64,000 bases of DNA, from positions 1,735,676 through 1,799,675 of the forward strand of contig BCJX01000001.1 in assembly GCA_001600415.1 (NCBI GenBank), written 5' to 3'. This DNA comes from Pascua guehoae. Lineage: Eukaryota; Basidiomycota; Tremellomycetes; Trichosporonales; Trichosporonaceae. The number at the start of each line of letters is the position of its first letter. The first letter of the stretch is position 1. Positions 26,023 to 35,842 of this stretch are shown here, one piece after another. Below the pieces are notes generated by a model, which saw only the letters and a program-made list of their open reading frames with translations, did not search any database and was not told where the DNA came from. The position numbers and the translations under genes were made by a program.

Positions 26023-27230
26023 ATGGGGCCAGATGGCACCCAAGAGATCAAACAACCCAACTCACGCCCAGGTGGACGACGACGTACGTGATTCAACGGC
26101 GTTGACGACTGTTTGTCGACACACAAGCTTTAGATACACCTAGGGGGTGTAACGTTGCAGCCGTGGGTTCCAACCATAGTCGAAAGTCGCGATATCAGAC
26201 AGCCAGACCCCCCGCTGACACAGCTTTGGGTGGGAGCGGGGGTCGCAAAGTCGTGTGAGAGAATAGTGCAGAAAGCAGACGGGTGACAAATGCAGTGGTG
26301 ATGGGGAATGAACTGGTGGTGTGGGTAGGAAGACGGGATTAGCCTACAGGGTGGGGCTGGAGGGAAGGACGGAAGGAAGGTGGGCGATGGAGTAAGTGGA
26401 GGCACAAAGTCGCGTGAGGATCGTGGATCGCGTGCCAGTGTAGCGATGACACACTCCAGGCAGTCGACCCGACCAGAGACGTGCGTGTGCGTGTCCGAGG
26501 GCAAGACCGAGGGAGATGGGGTAATAGAGTCGAGAAGAGTAACAGTTGTGGGAGACAACAGTTGCTCGACGGTCTAGTATGGCTGACTGTCAGTGAACAA
26601 CGTCGGTAGCTCGAGTCTTGGCTTGGTCGTCACCGGCCCCCGCTTTCCGCCCTGATCCCGATAGCAGTTATGGGACTCACGTCTTGGGTGCAGGTTTGTG
26701 TATATGACGAGGTGCGGCAATAACTGTATGCAGGGGGGGAAGGTGGGGGGTGGAGTGGTTGGGCCAGGAGAGTTTGGGCAGGGGAGGAGCGAGGATGGGG
26801 TGTGTGTCGATTACGCGTTGTGGCACAAGTCGAGCGAGCGCAAGGTGTGGTACGAGGACGAGAACGTGACCTCGAGAGGCAATGCGGGTGGGTGCCAGGT
26901 GCCAAAGTGGGGAGGCGAACAAGGGGAGAGAGTGCAAAGTGACCAAGCAATACACGAGAGTACAACGACGAGACTCGACGAGCGAGAGGGACGGAGGGAG
27001 GGGGAAGGGGAGAGGGGAGCCTACGGTGGTACGTTGGCAGTGTGTGCAACGAGGCAAGGAAGGCAGACTGCAGACGGCAGACCCACCCATGCCACCCATG
27101 ACTGACTGACTATTGTAGCGTAGCGTGTACCGACCGTACTGTACCGCGTACCGTACCGTACTCTGTTTGAACCCTGACCCACCTGGCCGCGCGACCTGAA
27201 CAAGGCTTGTCATCGGATTCGGCTCGACTC

Positions 27231-27304
27231 CTCTCTGTCTCTCCCTCTGTCTGTCTGTCTCTCTCTTTGCCCCTGTCCTCTCGGTCTCCCTCTCACTCTC
27301 TCCA
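27231..27304. repeat. CTCT/CTGT simple-sequence tract
   Basis: Pyrimidine-only or nearly pyrimidine-only stretch on the plus strand with CTGT repeats. In the direction of the phosphatase gene it is a purine tract. Confidence 0.8.
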
Positions 27305-27759
27305 TCCTGTTCTCTGCCCGTTGCTTCTTGGAGCTTACTTGCACCATATATACAGCCCAGCATGCCCAGCATCCATGCCTCTTGCGGTCTCGTTTCGATG
27401 TTTTCGTGGCACGTTTCCAAATGTGCACAACAAACGCCTGGCGCCTGCGTGACCAAATGACATGTTCAAGCCTACCTGCAGCCTGGCCCCCGATCCTATC
27501 GCTTTGCTGCTTATTTGCTCGTCCTACTGTGTGACCCTGCCCAGCTGACAAGACATCCTGACGAGCTGACGAGCTGATGGATGAGCTGACGTGCTGATGC
27601 GGCCCCCTTCCCCTCCCCCCTCCTCTTCCCCCTCCTCCTCCCCCCCACTTTTTGCACGCCCATCTCTCCTTTCCCTTGCAGCGGGCGCCAACCAAGGTGG
27701 TCGTGCGCTCAGGGCGCGGTTTGGTTGTTGTTTAGGGCCCATTGAAAAAAAACACGTCG

Positions 27760-27774
27760 CCAATGACGCAATGG
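27760..27774. promoter_or_regulatory. CCAAT + CRE-like composite motif, copy 1
   Basis: CCAATGACGCAATGG combines a CCAAT box with a TGACG half-site for ATF/CREB-type bZIP proteins. A second copy lies 214 nt to the right, upstream of the phosphatase gene. Regulatory role is inferred. Confidence 0.4.
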
Positions 27775-27973
27775 CGTCTTGGTACACAAGTGGTCCCTGA
27801 CAAGGGCGCGATGGCGCGGTGGCGGGGCCAGCCGGTTACCGGTTGCGATTGGGTCCTTGGCTCAGGGAAACGGACAAGGGAGGGGGGAGCGGCGCAAATG
27901 CTCATTGAGAGATCGCGAGGGGCGAAGGGGGGGGAGATGGTGGTTTATTGGGTCCAAGCATGCCCTTTGCATC

Positions 27974-27988
27974 CCAATGACGTAATGG
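27974..27988. promoter_or_regulatory. CCAAT + CRE-like composite motif, copy 2
   Basis: CCAATGACGTAATGG, identical to the first copy except one base, containing TGACGTAA, an ATF/CREB-type site. Confidence 0.45.
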
Positions 27989-28107
27989 GTCCAAAGAAGG
28001 ACTCGGACCCCTGAGTCGACTTTGCTTTCCCCCATGATGACGACGCTCTGCAGCCTCGTTCCTGTTTGGTGCCTCTGGCCCGTGGCCCGTGGGCCATGTG
28101 GGGTGAA

Positions 28108-28122
28108 CCCATGGGCCATGGG
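28108..28122. repeat. Short palindrome in GGGCCAT-rich patch
   Basis: CCCATGG, G, CCATGGG: 7-bp arms around a single base, in a patch of near-tandem GGGCCAT/GGGCAATT units. Confidence 0.6.
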
Positions 28123-29418
28123 CGGTTGGGCAATTGGGCAATTGGGCTGGGTCTGGTACGCGCCCGCGCTTGGTCAAACCTCCCCCCTCTGGTTGAATGA
28201 GAGCGACCCCGTTCTCAGCAGAGAGCCCTCAGCGCGCCTGTATCCCCCGTCTTCATATCCGGGCACCTCCATCCTACTGTACTTGTGTAAACTCTCCGCA
28301 GCTCCGCAACTGCGCGAAGCCCAAACCCGAACGGGCAGACAAGACCGGCAGAGGCCACGTGTCTGCGTCGTGCCCGATGTCCGAGATCCGAAGTTGTGGG
28401 AGGAGGCAAGGAACCAAAACCGTTGAATCATGGAATAGCCTGTTCGGTGCTCTCTAGTTCAACGACCAGCCAGCATCCAGACCAACTAGCAACATTTAGC
28501 TCTCGGTCCGGATTCGCCTCTACATGCTACCCGATGCCAGTTACATCATGCCGAGCGAATGATATCGTCGAGTCGATCAAGTAGCGTGACTGTTAAAGAC
28601 AGCGGGCACAGGGGGAGCGGAGAGGCAGACGCTGACAATACGGTCGATTGGACTGTGGTCCGTCACGGAGTGTGGTCAGTCACATGTCGTGTTAAGCGCA
28701 GTAAATATCAGAGTATGACGCAACTGCCGAAATAAGGTGCACGTGGGCATGGCTGGCTGCCGGCCGCTGCCGGTTCACCAGTACGCGCAGTACACGCGCG
28801 AGTCCCACTCGCGACCACTCGTCCCAGTAACCACATGAGCATGTGAGCATGACGACAATTCCACGAGGTGTGCAGTAGTATGGGTGGCCAAATGGCCCAT
28901 TGGCCATTGGCGAAACACGCAACCAAACCCGATCAAACATGCTTAACCCGAAGGTGGCTGGTGGCCCCCGTTTGCCTGGTGGGTTCACATTCCCACAACA
29001 GTCCCACACCTCAGCTGCACATCAGAACCCATGGAATCCCCACTACCCCACGATCCGTCGTCGGACATCGGACATCGTACATGACTGATGTTGCTACGCG
29101 TAGAGCACATGACATGTAGACTTGTAGACCGAACAATCTCAGGTTGATGTGAAAGTGGTTTAGTGTAGTCACGCGTGTGCGTCATTGGGATTGTCACCAT
29201 GTACCTGTCTCATGATCAACAGTATGCTGTAGACGTTTACATGGACTGTTCTCGAGGCTCCCAAGCATAACAGCTCCCGACAGCCAGGAGCCCCGCCCTT
29301 ACAGCATCGCTCCTTCTCAACGGAATGTCGGCGCTGACTGGTGACCAATACCTACAGCAAGTTACAAAGCAGAGCAACTGGTGGTGTTCGAAACTAACCC
29401 TATGTGACATTCCATCTG

Positions 29419-30435
29419 TCAGTCGAAGAGCCCGAAGCCCATTGACTCGTCGCTGTCGGAGCAGTCGCCTGACAGTCAGTATTTCGTTCACTCTGTGACG
29501 GAGAATGCTCGAGGGTTGTCGCCCCGGGGCTGGCGGCGGTAAGAACTGTCGTTGGGCAGTAGGGGGCGACGATGAAGCCCGACTCTGACACATAATGACT
29601 CACCATTCAGACGGTCATACAGACCCCACAGGTCCCCGTCGAGCTCCTTCAGTTCCGAGAGGGGGTCTATCAGGCGGTCAAACTGTCCCAAGATATCAAA
29701 CGGTTCTTCAACCTCCTAGAAGGGTTCGTCGCTGAAAACAATCGGGGGAGTCCACGGCTGGGCAGGAGGAGGAAGGGGATCGGTCACCTGCGCCTCTGGA
29801 AGCAGCCAGTGGCTTTGCCCGGGGATGAGTTCGATCGTGCCTTCGGCCGCCAGGTCGTTTGGATCGAGTTGGGCGACATACTCGGCGCCTGTCGTACAGG
29901 AGAACCTGCCCATCAGATCATCTGGTCCTGGTTCAAGGTCAGACCAGTCCCGATCGCCGAGTTTTGTTACGACGTGCTCCCGAATGTTGGTGAAAAGATC
30001 GCATTCAATGTCGGCTGCGCTCCAGACGTCATTGTACCCCAGCCACTCGGGTGGAATGGTAGCGAAGTTGACAACCGTGACAGAGCGCATAGGTATGTCA
30101 CGGAGGCCACCAACAATGACACGTGAGAACTGATCGCAAAGAAATTCCAGCCGAGCCCTGCCCGTCCTGTCAACTTGGTGTCGAGGAAGTCGGTACCAGT
30201 CGCTAGGTTGGAAGGCGTCGTAAAATTGGTTGAAGACAACGACCACATCCTCAATCTGTTGCAATCTCCACGGGAGTTCGGGGATCCCAGTCGACAACTG
30301 GTCCTTGGTGTAAAGAACGTGAATAACGAGCTTTGTCGCACCACCGGGAATGAAGAGGGGAAAGCGTGACTCCCTCGAGAGATCTGGGTCGCGCGGGGTG
30401 ACGTAGAGGACATAAGTGCGAGCTGGGATAGAATA
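29419..30435 (-). pseudogene. Second half of duplicated F-box-like unit, cut off by in-frame stop
   Basis: Directly after the TAA at 30,436-30,438 the same reading frame continues without shift: YSIPARTYVLYVTPRDPDLS, then WYRLPRHQ, TIPPEWLGYNDVW and TTGAEYVAQLDPNDLAAEGT. These match the second half of unit 1 in the upstream gene (TPPKWLGYNRRVDFD, VTGHEYARRLTAEELDYEGT). A second in-frame stop (TAG, 29,716) is followed by EVEEPFDILGQFDRL. A proper GTGAGT...CAG intron near 29,600-29,470 then joins RLN to GDCSDSDESMGFGLFD and a stop at 29,419. So this is either the decaying 3' part of one gene, or a live 3' part joined through introns I could not place (the acceptor at 30,423 has a good CTAAT branch but no GT donor in the right phase). 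Confidence 0.6.
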
Positions 30436-32211
30436 TTAGTGCTCGTTTCCCTCTCCTAGATGGAGTCGGACCACTTGGACATTGCAGAGTGCGAACTGAA
30501 GCTGTCCCATTTCCGACAGAAGGTTGTCCGTTGCGTCAACAACTCTGGTACGCCGCAGCAGCGAGTAACGCCGAGAACGTAGGTCTGATGAGAGCGGGGT
30601 GGAGTATTGACGTTTCCTGGAGGTGGTCATTTGACTACGACCCATTCCCGGAAACCCTGGTACTGGTCCGAGTGGAGATGAAACATGAAAGGTGCATCCC
30701 CGAGCCCGTTTCACTCTCAAAATGATGTGCTCCATGAACCTGGCATCCACCTGATCGCGGATGGCACGACAGGTCTGGCGGAGTACCAGCAAAGACGACC
30801 TTGGCGCGTAGGCGATGATGGCGTCTGCAATGTGTGGGTAGCACTCAAAGTCGAGAGCAACTTCGCCTTCATTGGAGTCTGGCCGGAATGCTCTCGGGGG
30901 CGATGGCTGCGAAATTCCGCCCAACGAAGGCCGCGAGGGCCCTTTTCCACGCCGAGACGAGCGACGGCACGCACCAGGCAACAAAACGCGTTTGTCACCT
31001 GGTGACACCTCGAGGGTGCCTTCGTAATCGAGCTCCTCAGCCGTGAGTCGTCGGGCATACTCGTGTCCCGTGACAAACGACAAGCACCCTAGAGCGCTCG
31101 CTATCTTCTGGTGAGCCGCTGGCCTTGATAGGAAAACGTTGGCATACGGATCGGCGCAGTACCAGTTTAAGAGCGTCCACTCCACCTCGGCCACAATATC
31201 CGCGACCATATCGTCAAAGTCGACACGGCGGTTGTACCCGAGCCACTTCGGTGGCGTGGACTGAAGGTTGACGACGGTGCACTTGCATTGCTTCTGTAAG
31301 GCGCCAGCGATCCACCCACACAACGCAGTCCACGCACGGGACACATCAGGTACAGGCCGCGGATGGACTGGAGGTGGCCATCGGACCGACTTGACCCCTT
31401 TTCCGCCAGGAAAGGGTACAGCCATCAGCCGCTCGAACGAAGTTTGCAGGGGGCTGAGCACAAGAACCTCTTCGCGTACACATTTGGGGCTCCGGTAGTC
31501 CTCAAAGCTGGCCGGCACCCCCATTGGGCCGTAGAACCAGTGCGAGACGACTTTTTTGGCGAGTGGTGGTTGCACGAGACGTGGGGCCCTCCTATATAGC
31601 CTGAGACCTGGAACAGGCCAACAAACTGATTTGGGGGGATGGATGAGGACGGTAGTGCGAGCAGCGAAGCCTTCGTTGTTGTCGTCATAATTGGCAAACA
31701 GTCCACGGTCGTTGGGAAGCAGCCTGATGACATCGAGCTGCTTGAATCCACTGTCGAGGAGAGACTGGAGCAGCGCAGAACGCATACCCATGCGAGTCAG
31801 ATCAAGGACCCGGGTATGCTCCTTGACGAGCGAGAGGCAACGCTCGCGTTGCGCCACCGTGGCCGGTAAAAGCCGGGAATCGTCCGCCCAGCACTCTTCG
31901 TGAGACTCGGGCATGAACGCCGGAATACGGCCTTGTCTGGTGCGCACCAGGTCCGAGACGAAAGTGGAGGCATCGGCTTCGGGGTGGTCCGTGATCTTGA
32001 TGTGTCGTACGAGTTGCTCGTCAACACGGTCACGGCAGACTGTGCAAGTGGCGCGGAGTGCCAAGAGTGCTTCCCTGGGCGCTTGAGATATGATGTTGAC
32101 GAGGATCTCTGGGCAGGTTGATGCATCAATCACACCGAGGGAAGAGGGTTTGTCGATGCCACCGTCAATTGCCGCGGACGTTTGGCCAGCGGATGCTTGA
32201 GATGTCGACAT
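30436..32211 (-). CDS. F-box-like protein with tandem-duplicated unit
   Basis: A 591-residue open frame from the ATG at 32,211 (MSTSQASAGQTSAAIDGG). Unit 1 begins with an F-box-like helix set (CPEILVNIISQAPREALLAL, RATCTVCRDRVDEQLVRHI) and runs to about residue 420 (GDKRVLLPGA). After a basic Ser/Pro linker, a second F-box-like start appears at about residue 453 (CYPHIADAIIAYAPRSSLLV, RQTCRAIRDQVDARFMEHI). It follows unit 1 as far as VVRLHLGEG and then stops. Such large, divergent F-box-like families are common in Trichosporonales-type yeasts (recollection of the group, not a search). F-box proteins usually recruit substrates to SCF ubiquitin ligases through Skp1; no substrate-binding repeat is recognised here, so the role is unknown. 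Confidence 0.75.
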   Translation of the reverse strand: MSTSQASAGQTSAAIDGGIDKPSSLGVIDASTCPEILVNIISQAPREALLALRATCTVCRDRVDEQLVRHIKITDHPEADASTFVSDLVRTRQGRIPAFMPESHEECWADDSRLLPATVAQRERCLSLVKEHTRVLDLTRMGMRSALLQSLLDSGFKQLDVIRLLPNDRGLFANYDDNNEGFAARTTVLIHPPKSVCWPVPGLRLYRRAPRLVQPPLAKKVVSHWFYGPMGVPASFEDYRSPKCVREEVLVLSPLQTSFERLMAVPFPGGKGVKSVRWPPPVHPRPVPDVSRAWTALCGWIAGALQKQCKCTVVNLQSTPPKWLGYNRRVDFDDMVADIVAEVEWTLLNWYCADPYANVFLSRPAAHQKIASALGCLSFVTGHEYARRLTAEELDYEGTLEVSPGDKRVLLPGACRRSSRRGKGPSRPSLGGISQPSPPRAFRPDSNEGEVALDFECYPHIADAIIAYAPRSSLLVLRQTCRAIRDQVDARFMEHIILRVKRARGCTFHVSSPLGPVPGFPGMGRSQMTTSRKRQYSTPLSSDLRSRRYSLLRRTRVVDATDNLLSEMGQLQFALCNVQVVRLHLGEGNEH

Positions 32212-32737
32212 GATGGGAGGTGAATGGAGAATGTGCGGATCATGAGTACATTGTAAACAGCTCTGAATCTCAGTCTTATGTGTGACGGGCGTGCCAGGGG
32301 AGAGGTAGTGGCTGAACTACCCAGTTGCTTTCGGAACCGACGTCGACGAGCAACAACGACCGCATTGCGGGCAGGCAGGGGTTCACGGACCTCGCGGGTC
32401 CGCCAATAGGCGTATGAGCCGTATGCAAATCGTTATCAAGTTAACCACATGCGACCGAACTTTACTGCATGCTGGGAATGGGTTGTTTGGCTCGTCGTCG
32501 ACGACAGTCGTGCACGTCGTGGCGAGTTGTAGATGATGGGAGAATCATGAATCATTTGTTGGTCGCACTTTGCAAGAAACGCACCATGATGACGCACCTG
32601 CAGATGTTGTGCAAGTGGTGTCCTTTCGTCTGTCACGTGACACGTGCCTGGGTGGATTTCTCTTTTCCTCCACCAAAGTTGTCCACCTGAGTGAACTTGA
32701 CATTCTTGGCATCAACAAGTATCCATTCCACCACACC
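32212..32737. promoter_or_regulatory. Divergent promoter: F-box gene / DSS1
   Basis: 526 nt between two divergent starts. The DSS1 frame is open from 32,570, but the ATG at 32,738 opens a typical mitochondrial targeting sequence, so the upstream part is taken as leader. No TATA box is evident. Confidence 0.5.
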
Positions 32738-35700
32738 ATGCGTCCCCAACTCACCATTGCCCGCGGGCTACTTGGCCAGGCATCCCGACGGTTCAAATCG
32801 ACGCAAAGAGCACCCAGTGGCAAGGGCAAGTCAGCATCAGCCCAGGTGTTGCTTCGGGAGCCCCTCGTGCGAAGGAGTGACCTCCTCGGCGACGCCATAG
32901 CCCAACAGAGCCCAACCGAAGAGGCGCCTCTCGACGAAGCGACAGTGCGCCCGTCCAAGCCAGAGAGACGACGTGTCGATTTTATCATGGGTGGCGCTGG
33001 ACCAAGCATGGAGCGTAAAGAGTTCTTTGCGAGCGTGGACGACATTCCGACCGGTCCCGTGGCTGAAGCCGACGATATTCCTGGTATCGAGACCGGACGT
33101 GTCATCGAGGCGCGTCGTTCGGGAAACACGACGATCGGTCTCGTCATTTGCCCCCTCCTCATCGGTGGCCGCCATCGTCTGCTCATTCTTCGCCCCAGTG
33201 GCGAGCTGTGGCCCGTGTCCACGTCCGACGTGCTCTTCTCCATGCCTTCATCACTCGTCCCCGCCGAGGTCGCTAAACAGTGCTGGTCCCCCGAGCTCCT
33301 CGGACTGTGGGCTGAAGGCCACGATATTGGACTCTCGGGAACGAGCGATGAGGCCAACCTCATCGGCGAGGAGCGTGCAAAGGAGATGGTGGTCGCACGA
33401 CGCCGGGCGGCTGGGATTCTCCGCCGAGTCCTGCGCGAGACTGAGCGCATGTCGGCACGCCTCCTGAGCGGGACGCTTGGGACTGGTAGCGGCGGAGGCG
33501 TCGATGCCATTTGGGACAGGATTGTGCCTCAAGAACCCGACGCCCGGGGGTCGATCACTGCCGCAGAGCTGGCTGAGCTTTTGCTTAACAGTGACACTGC
33601 AGGTCAAGGTGATACAAAGCGCATCAGCGTCCGCCCAAATACTCTACCTGCGTTCGCTGCCCACAGGCTCATGGCGGAACGATCCGACCTATTTCTGGTC
33701 GACCCGAACCACCACTGGGACAATGGGCGCTTCCTCGCACGCTCCAGAAACGAACGCCGACGTTTCCAGACTGTTGGCGAGGCTGCTAGGGCCGAAGACC
33801 CGGCGCTCAACGCGTTTGCCGACAAGGTCAAGCACGTGCGCGAGCTGCTGCAAGCGCCAAACACAAAGCCATCCGACCTTCCCGAATGGACACCATTCGA
33901 GCGTGACATTATTGCTATTCTCACCTTGCCATTCTTCGAGACCCGTTCCATCCAAACATACCAGGCAAACCCGATCGTCGCCTCCATTACCAAGACGCTT
34001 GGACGGAGAGGACTCTACGTCACGGACGAAAAGATTGACAATGACCTTACCCACAAGCTCCTCCTCGATATTGGTGTCATGGCCGTCTCCGACTCGCTCC
34101 GCGGGTCCGAGATGCGCGAGCACTGTGAACGCGCGATGAGCGTTGCCGGCGTGAGTCCCGATACGGGGCTGGGCGAGTCTTCCGCCACCCCGACGGCGAC
34201 TGATATGTCACTCGACTCGCTCCGCACCGAGTTCAGTGATCGTGTCTACGTGATCGACGATGCGTCGGCCGTCGAGCTTGATGACGGCATCTCCCTCGAG
34301 CGCGTGAACGACGACGACTTTTGGGTGCACGTGCACGTCGCAGACCCGACGCGATTCATTGAACGCGACGGTGACCTTGCGACCCGTGCGTCCTTCTTTG
34401 CGACGTCACTGTACCTTCCCGAAGGCACTTTCCCCCTGCTCCCCGAATCGCTCGGTGGAGGCAAGCTGTCCCTCGGCGAGGGCGGGGAGAATGGACAGGC
34501 CAGTATGGTTCTCTCGGCGCGCCTGGACCGCCAGGGCAATCTTCGGGACTACAAGGTCAGGATGGGCTGGACAAAGGACGCAAAGATGACGACGTACGCG
34601 GCGGTCAACGAGGTGCTAGGGATCAGCACGCGCGCACCCTTGCGACCATTTGGACACCTCGCCCGGAGCGTCCTCGACCCTCCCGCGTCAAGAAAGCACA
34701 CCACGCTCTCGGACAGCGACAAGCAGACGCTCATGACCCTGCATGAGCTCGCAACTGCTGTCCGTGCCAAGCGCTTTGCGACTTCGGGTGTCGAGTGGGA
34801 GCTTGTCCGCGCCGACGTAGCGGTTCTGAACGCGCCCCGCCCGTCCTCTACAATGTTTCACGCATCTGCGCTCCCTGCACGGCCTCAAGTCTTCACCCCG
34901 AGGACATGGGATGAGGTACAGTATGCCTACTCTGTGCCTGCACCCATTGTGGCGGAGAAGCCTACGGCCAACTACATGGTCGCCGAGTTTATGGTTCTGG
35001 CAAACTCGATTGTCGCGCGGTGGAGTGGCGAGCGCGACATCCCCATGTCTTTCCGCGGGACTGCACCGGTTCGCGACACGGCCATGACACCCGCACACCT
35101 TCGTATTGAAAAGCTGCTGGCCTCGCGCACGCCGGGTACTGGCTTGGTGGACCCGTACGATATCAAGGCGGCGCAACTCGAGTTCCCCAGCACGGAGATC
35201 ACGACGACACCCGCCGAGCACTGGGTCATGGGTCTGGGCGACACGGGCTACGTTCGTGCCACGTCGCCGCTGCGTCGGTACGAGGACATGCTTGCCCACT
35301 GGCAGCTCAAGGGTGCGCTCGCGGCCGAGGCCGGTTTGGATATCCCCACCGCCAAGCTTCTTGACCACAACACGGTCCTTGCCCTGGCCAAGCGCGCCGA
35401 CTGGGCGGGCAGGCGCGCAAAGTTTGCATCCAAAAGTGCCACAATGTACTGGCACGCGGGCATCATTATGCAACGCCGAACCGGACCCCTCCCAACGGGC
35501 TACGTCTATGACTCGGGCCAGCTGCCCGTCGACCTCAATGCGCCCCTTGTCGCGCGGTGCAGCGGCCCCGAGAGTATGGGGCCAGACTTTAAGCGCGTGC
35601 CAATCTACATTCCCTCCCTCGCCGTCGATGCCGACGTCGTCTTTCCCGCGCACAGTCGTCGCGTCGAAATTGGACAAGAGGTAAATGTCCGCCTTGACAA

Positions 35701-35746
35701 GGCCCAGCAGTGGCCAAACGCCTTGATCAAGTGCTTGCCCGCATAG
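32738..35746 (+). CDS. DSS1: Mitochondrial exoribonuclease Dss1 (RNase II/RNB family)
   Basis: A single-exon protein of 1002 residues. It is the 3'-5' exoribonuclease of the mitochondrial degradosome (with the Suv3 helicase), related to Neurospora CYT-4. The chosen ATG at 32,738 gives MRPQLTIARGLLGQASRRFK, an Arg-rich amphipathic presequence without acidic residues. The RNB domain starts near 34,230: VYVIDDASAVELDDGISLE holds the metal-binding acidic cluster, followed by FWVHVHVADPTRFI and TSLYLPEGTFPLLPESL. Later parts carry TYAAVNEVLG, ISMSFRGTAPVRD-like sequence, and YVRATSPLRRYEDMLAHWQL, the RNase II motif near the end of RNB. A short C-terminal S1/OB-like part ends at the TAG at 35,744. 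Length and order fit the family. Confidence 0.93.
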   Translation: MRPQLTIARGLLGQASRRFKSTQRAPSGKGKSASAQVLLREPLVRRSDLLGDAIAQQSPTEEAPLDEATVRPSKPERRRVDFIMGGAGPSMERKEFFASVDDIPTGPVAEADDIPGIETGRVIEARRSGNTTIGLVICPLLIGGRHRLLILRPSGELWPVSTSDVLFSMPSSLVPAEVAKQCWSPELLGLWAEGHDIGLSGTSDEANLIGEERAKEMVVARRRAAGILRRVLRETERMSARLLSGTLGTGSGGGVDAIWDRIVPQEPDARGSITAAELAELLLNSDTAGQGDTKRISVRPNTLPAFAAHRLMAERSDLFLVDPNHHWDNGRFLARSRNERRRFQTVGEAARAEDPALNAFADKVKHVRELLQAPNTKPSDLPEWTPFERDIIAILTLPFFETRSIQTYQANPIVASITKTLGRRGLYVTDEKIDNDLTHKLLLDIGVMAVSDSLRGSEMREHCERAMSVAGVSPDTGLGESSATPTATDMSLDSLRTEFSDRVYVIDDASAVELDDGISLERVNDDDFWVHVHVADPTRFIERDGDLATRASFFATSLYLPEGTFPLLPESLGGGKLSLGEGGENGQASMVLSARLDRQGNLRDYKVRMGWTKDAKMTTYAAVNEVLGISTRAPLRPFGHLARSVLDPPASRKHTTLSDSDKQTLMTLHELATAVRAKRFATSGVEWELVRADVAVLNAPRPSSTMFHASALPARPQVFTPRTWDEVQYAYSVPAPIVAEKPTANYMVAEFMVLANSIVARWSGERDIPMSFRGTAPVRDTAMTPAHLRIEKLLASRTPGTGLVDPYDIKAAQLEFPSTEITTTPAEHWVMGLGDTGYVRATSPLRRYEDMLAHWQLKGALAAEAGLDIPTAKLLDHNTVLALAKRADWAGRRAKFASKSATMYWHAGIIMQRRTGPLPTGYVYDSGQLPVDLNAPLVARCSGPESMGPDFKRVPIYIPSLAVDADVVFPAHSRRVEIGQEVNVRLDKAQQWPNALIKCLPA

Positions 35747-35842
35747 AATCACACACCACTCATAGCATATGGCATGTACTGCATCATCACTCGGAATCCA
35801 CGATATCACTGCTACCCCGCACACTCCCTCACTCGCGCACAT

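Larger units (their letters stand above)
26023..29418. promoter_or_regulatory. 3 kb low-complexity region 5' of the phosphatase gene
   Basis: No convincing gene on either strand. It probably holds upstream exon(s) and a long 5' leader of the phosphatase (an open stretch at about 26,130-26,575 with an acceptor-like site before TVEQLLSP could be one). A TATATA at 27,347-27,352 is a possible core promoter. The rest is simple-sequence DNA: CTGT-rich at 27,231-27,304, GAGCTGAC repeats at 27,543-27,600, a C/T tract at 27,601-27,648, and short repeats of GGGCCAT and GGGCAATT around 28,080-28,150. Right of about 28,200 I see nothing specific. Confidence 0.5.

Noticed and set aside
26677..27456. Open frame of 259 codons on the minus strand in the gene-free region
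   Set aside because: Composed of simple-sequence products (Arg/Glu and Pro/Leu runs), no domain, and no ATG in good context. It may be leader RNA.
34688..35842. Open frame of 384 codons opposite DSS1
   Set aside because: Antisense shadow of the RNB domain; no motif.
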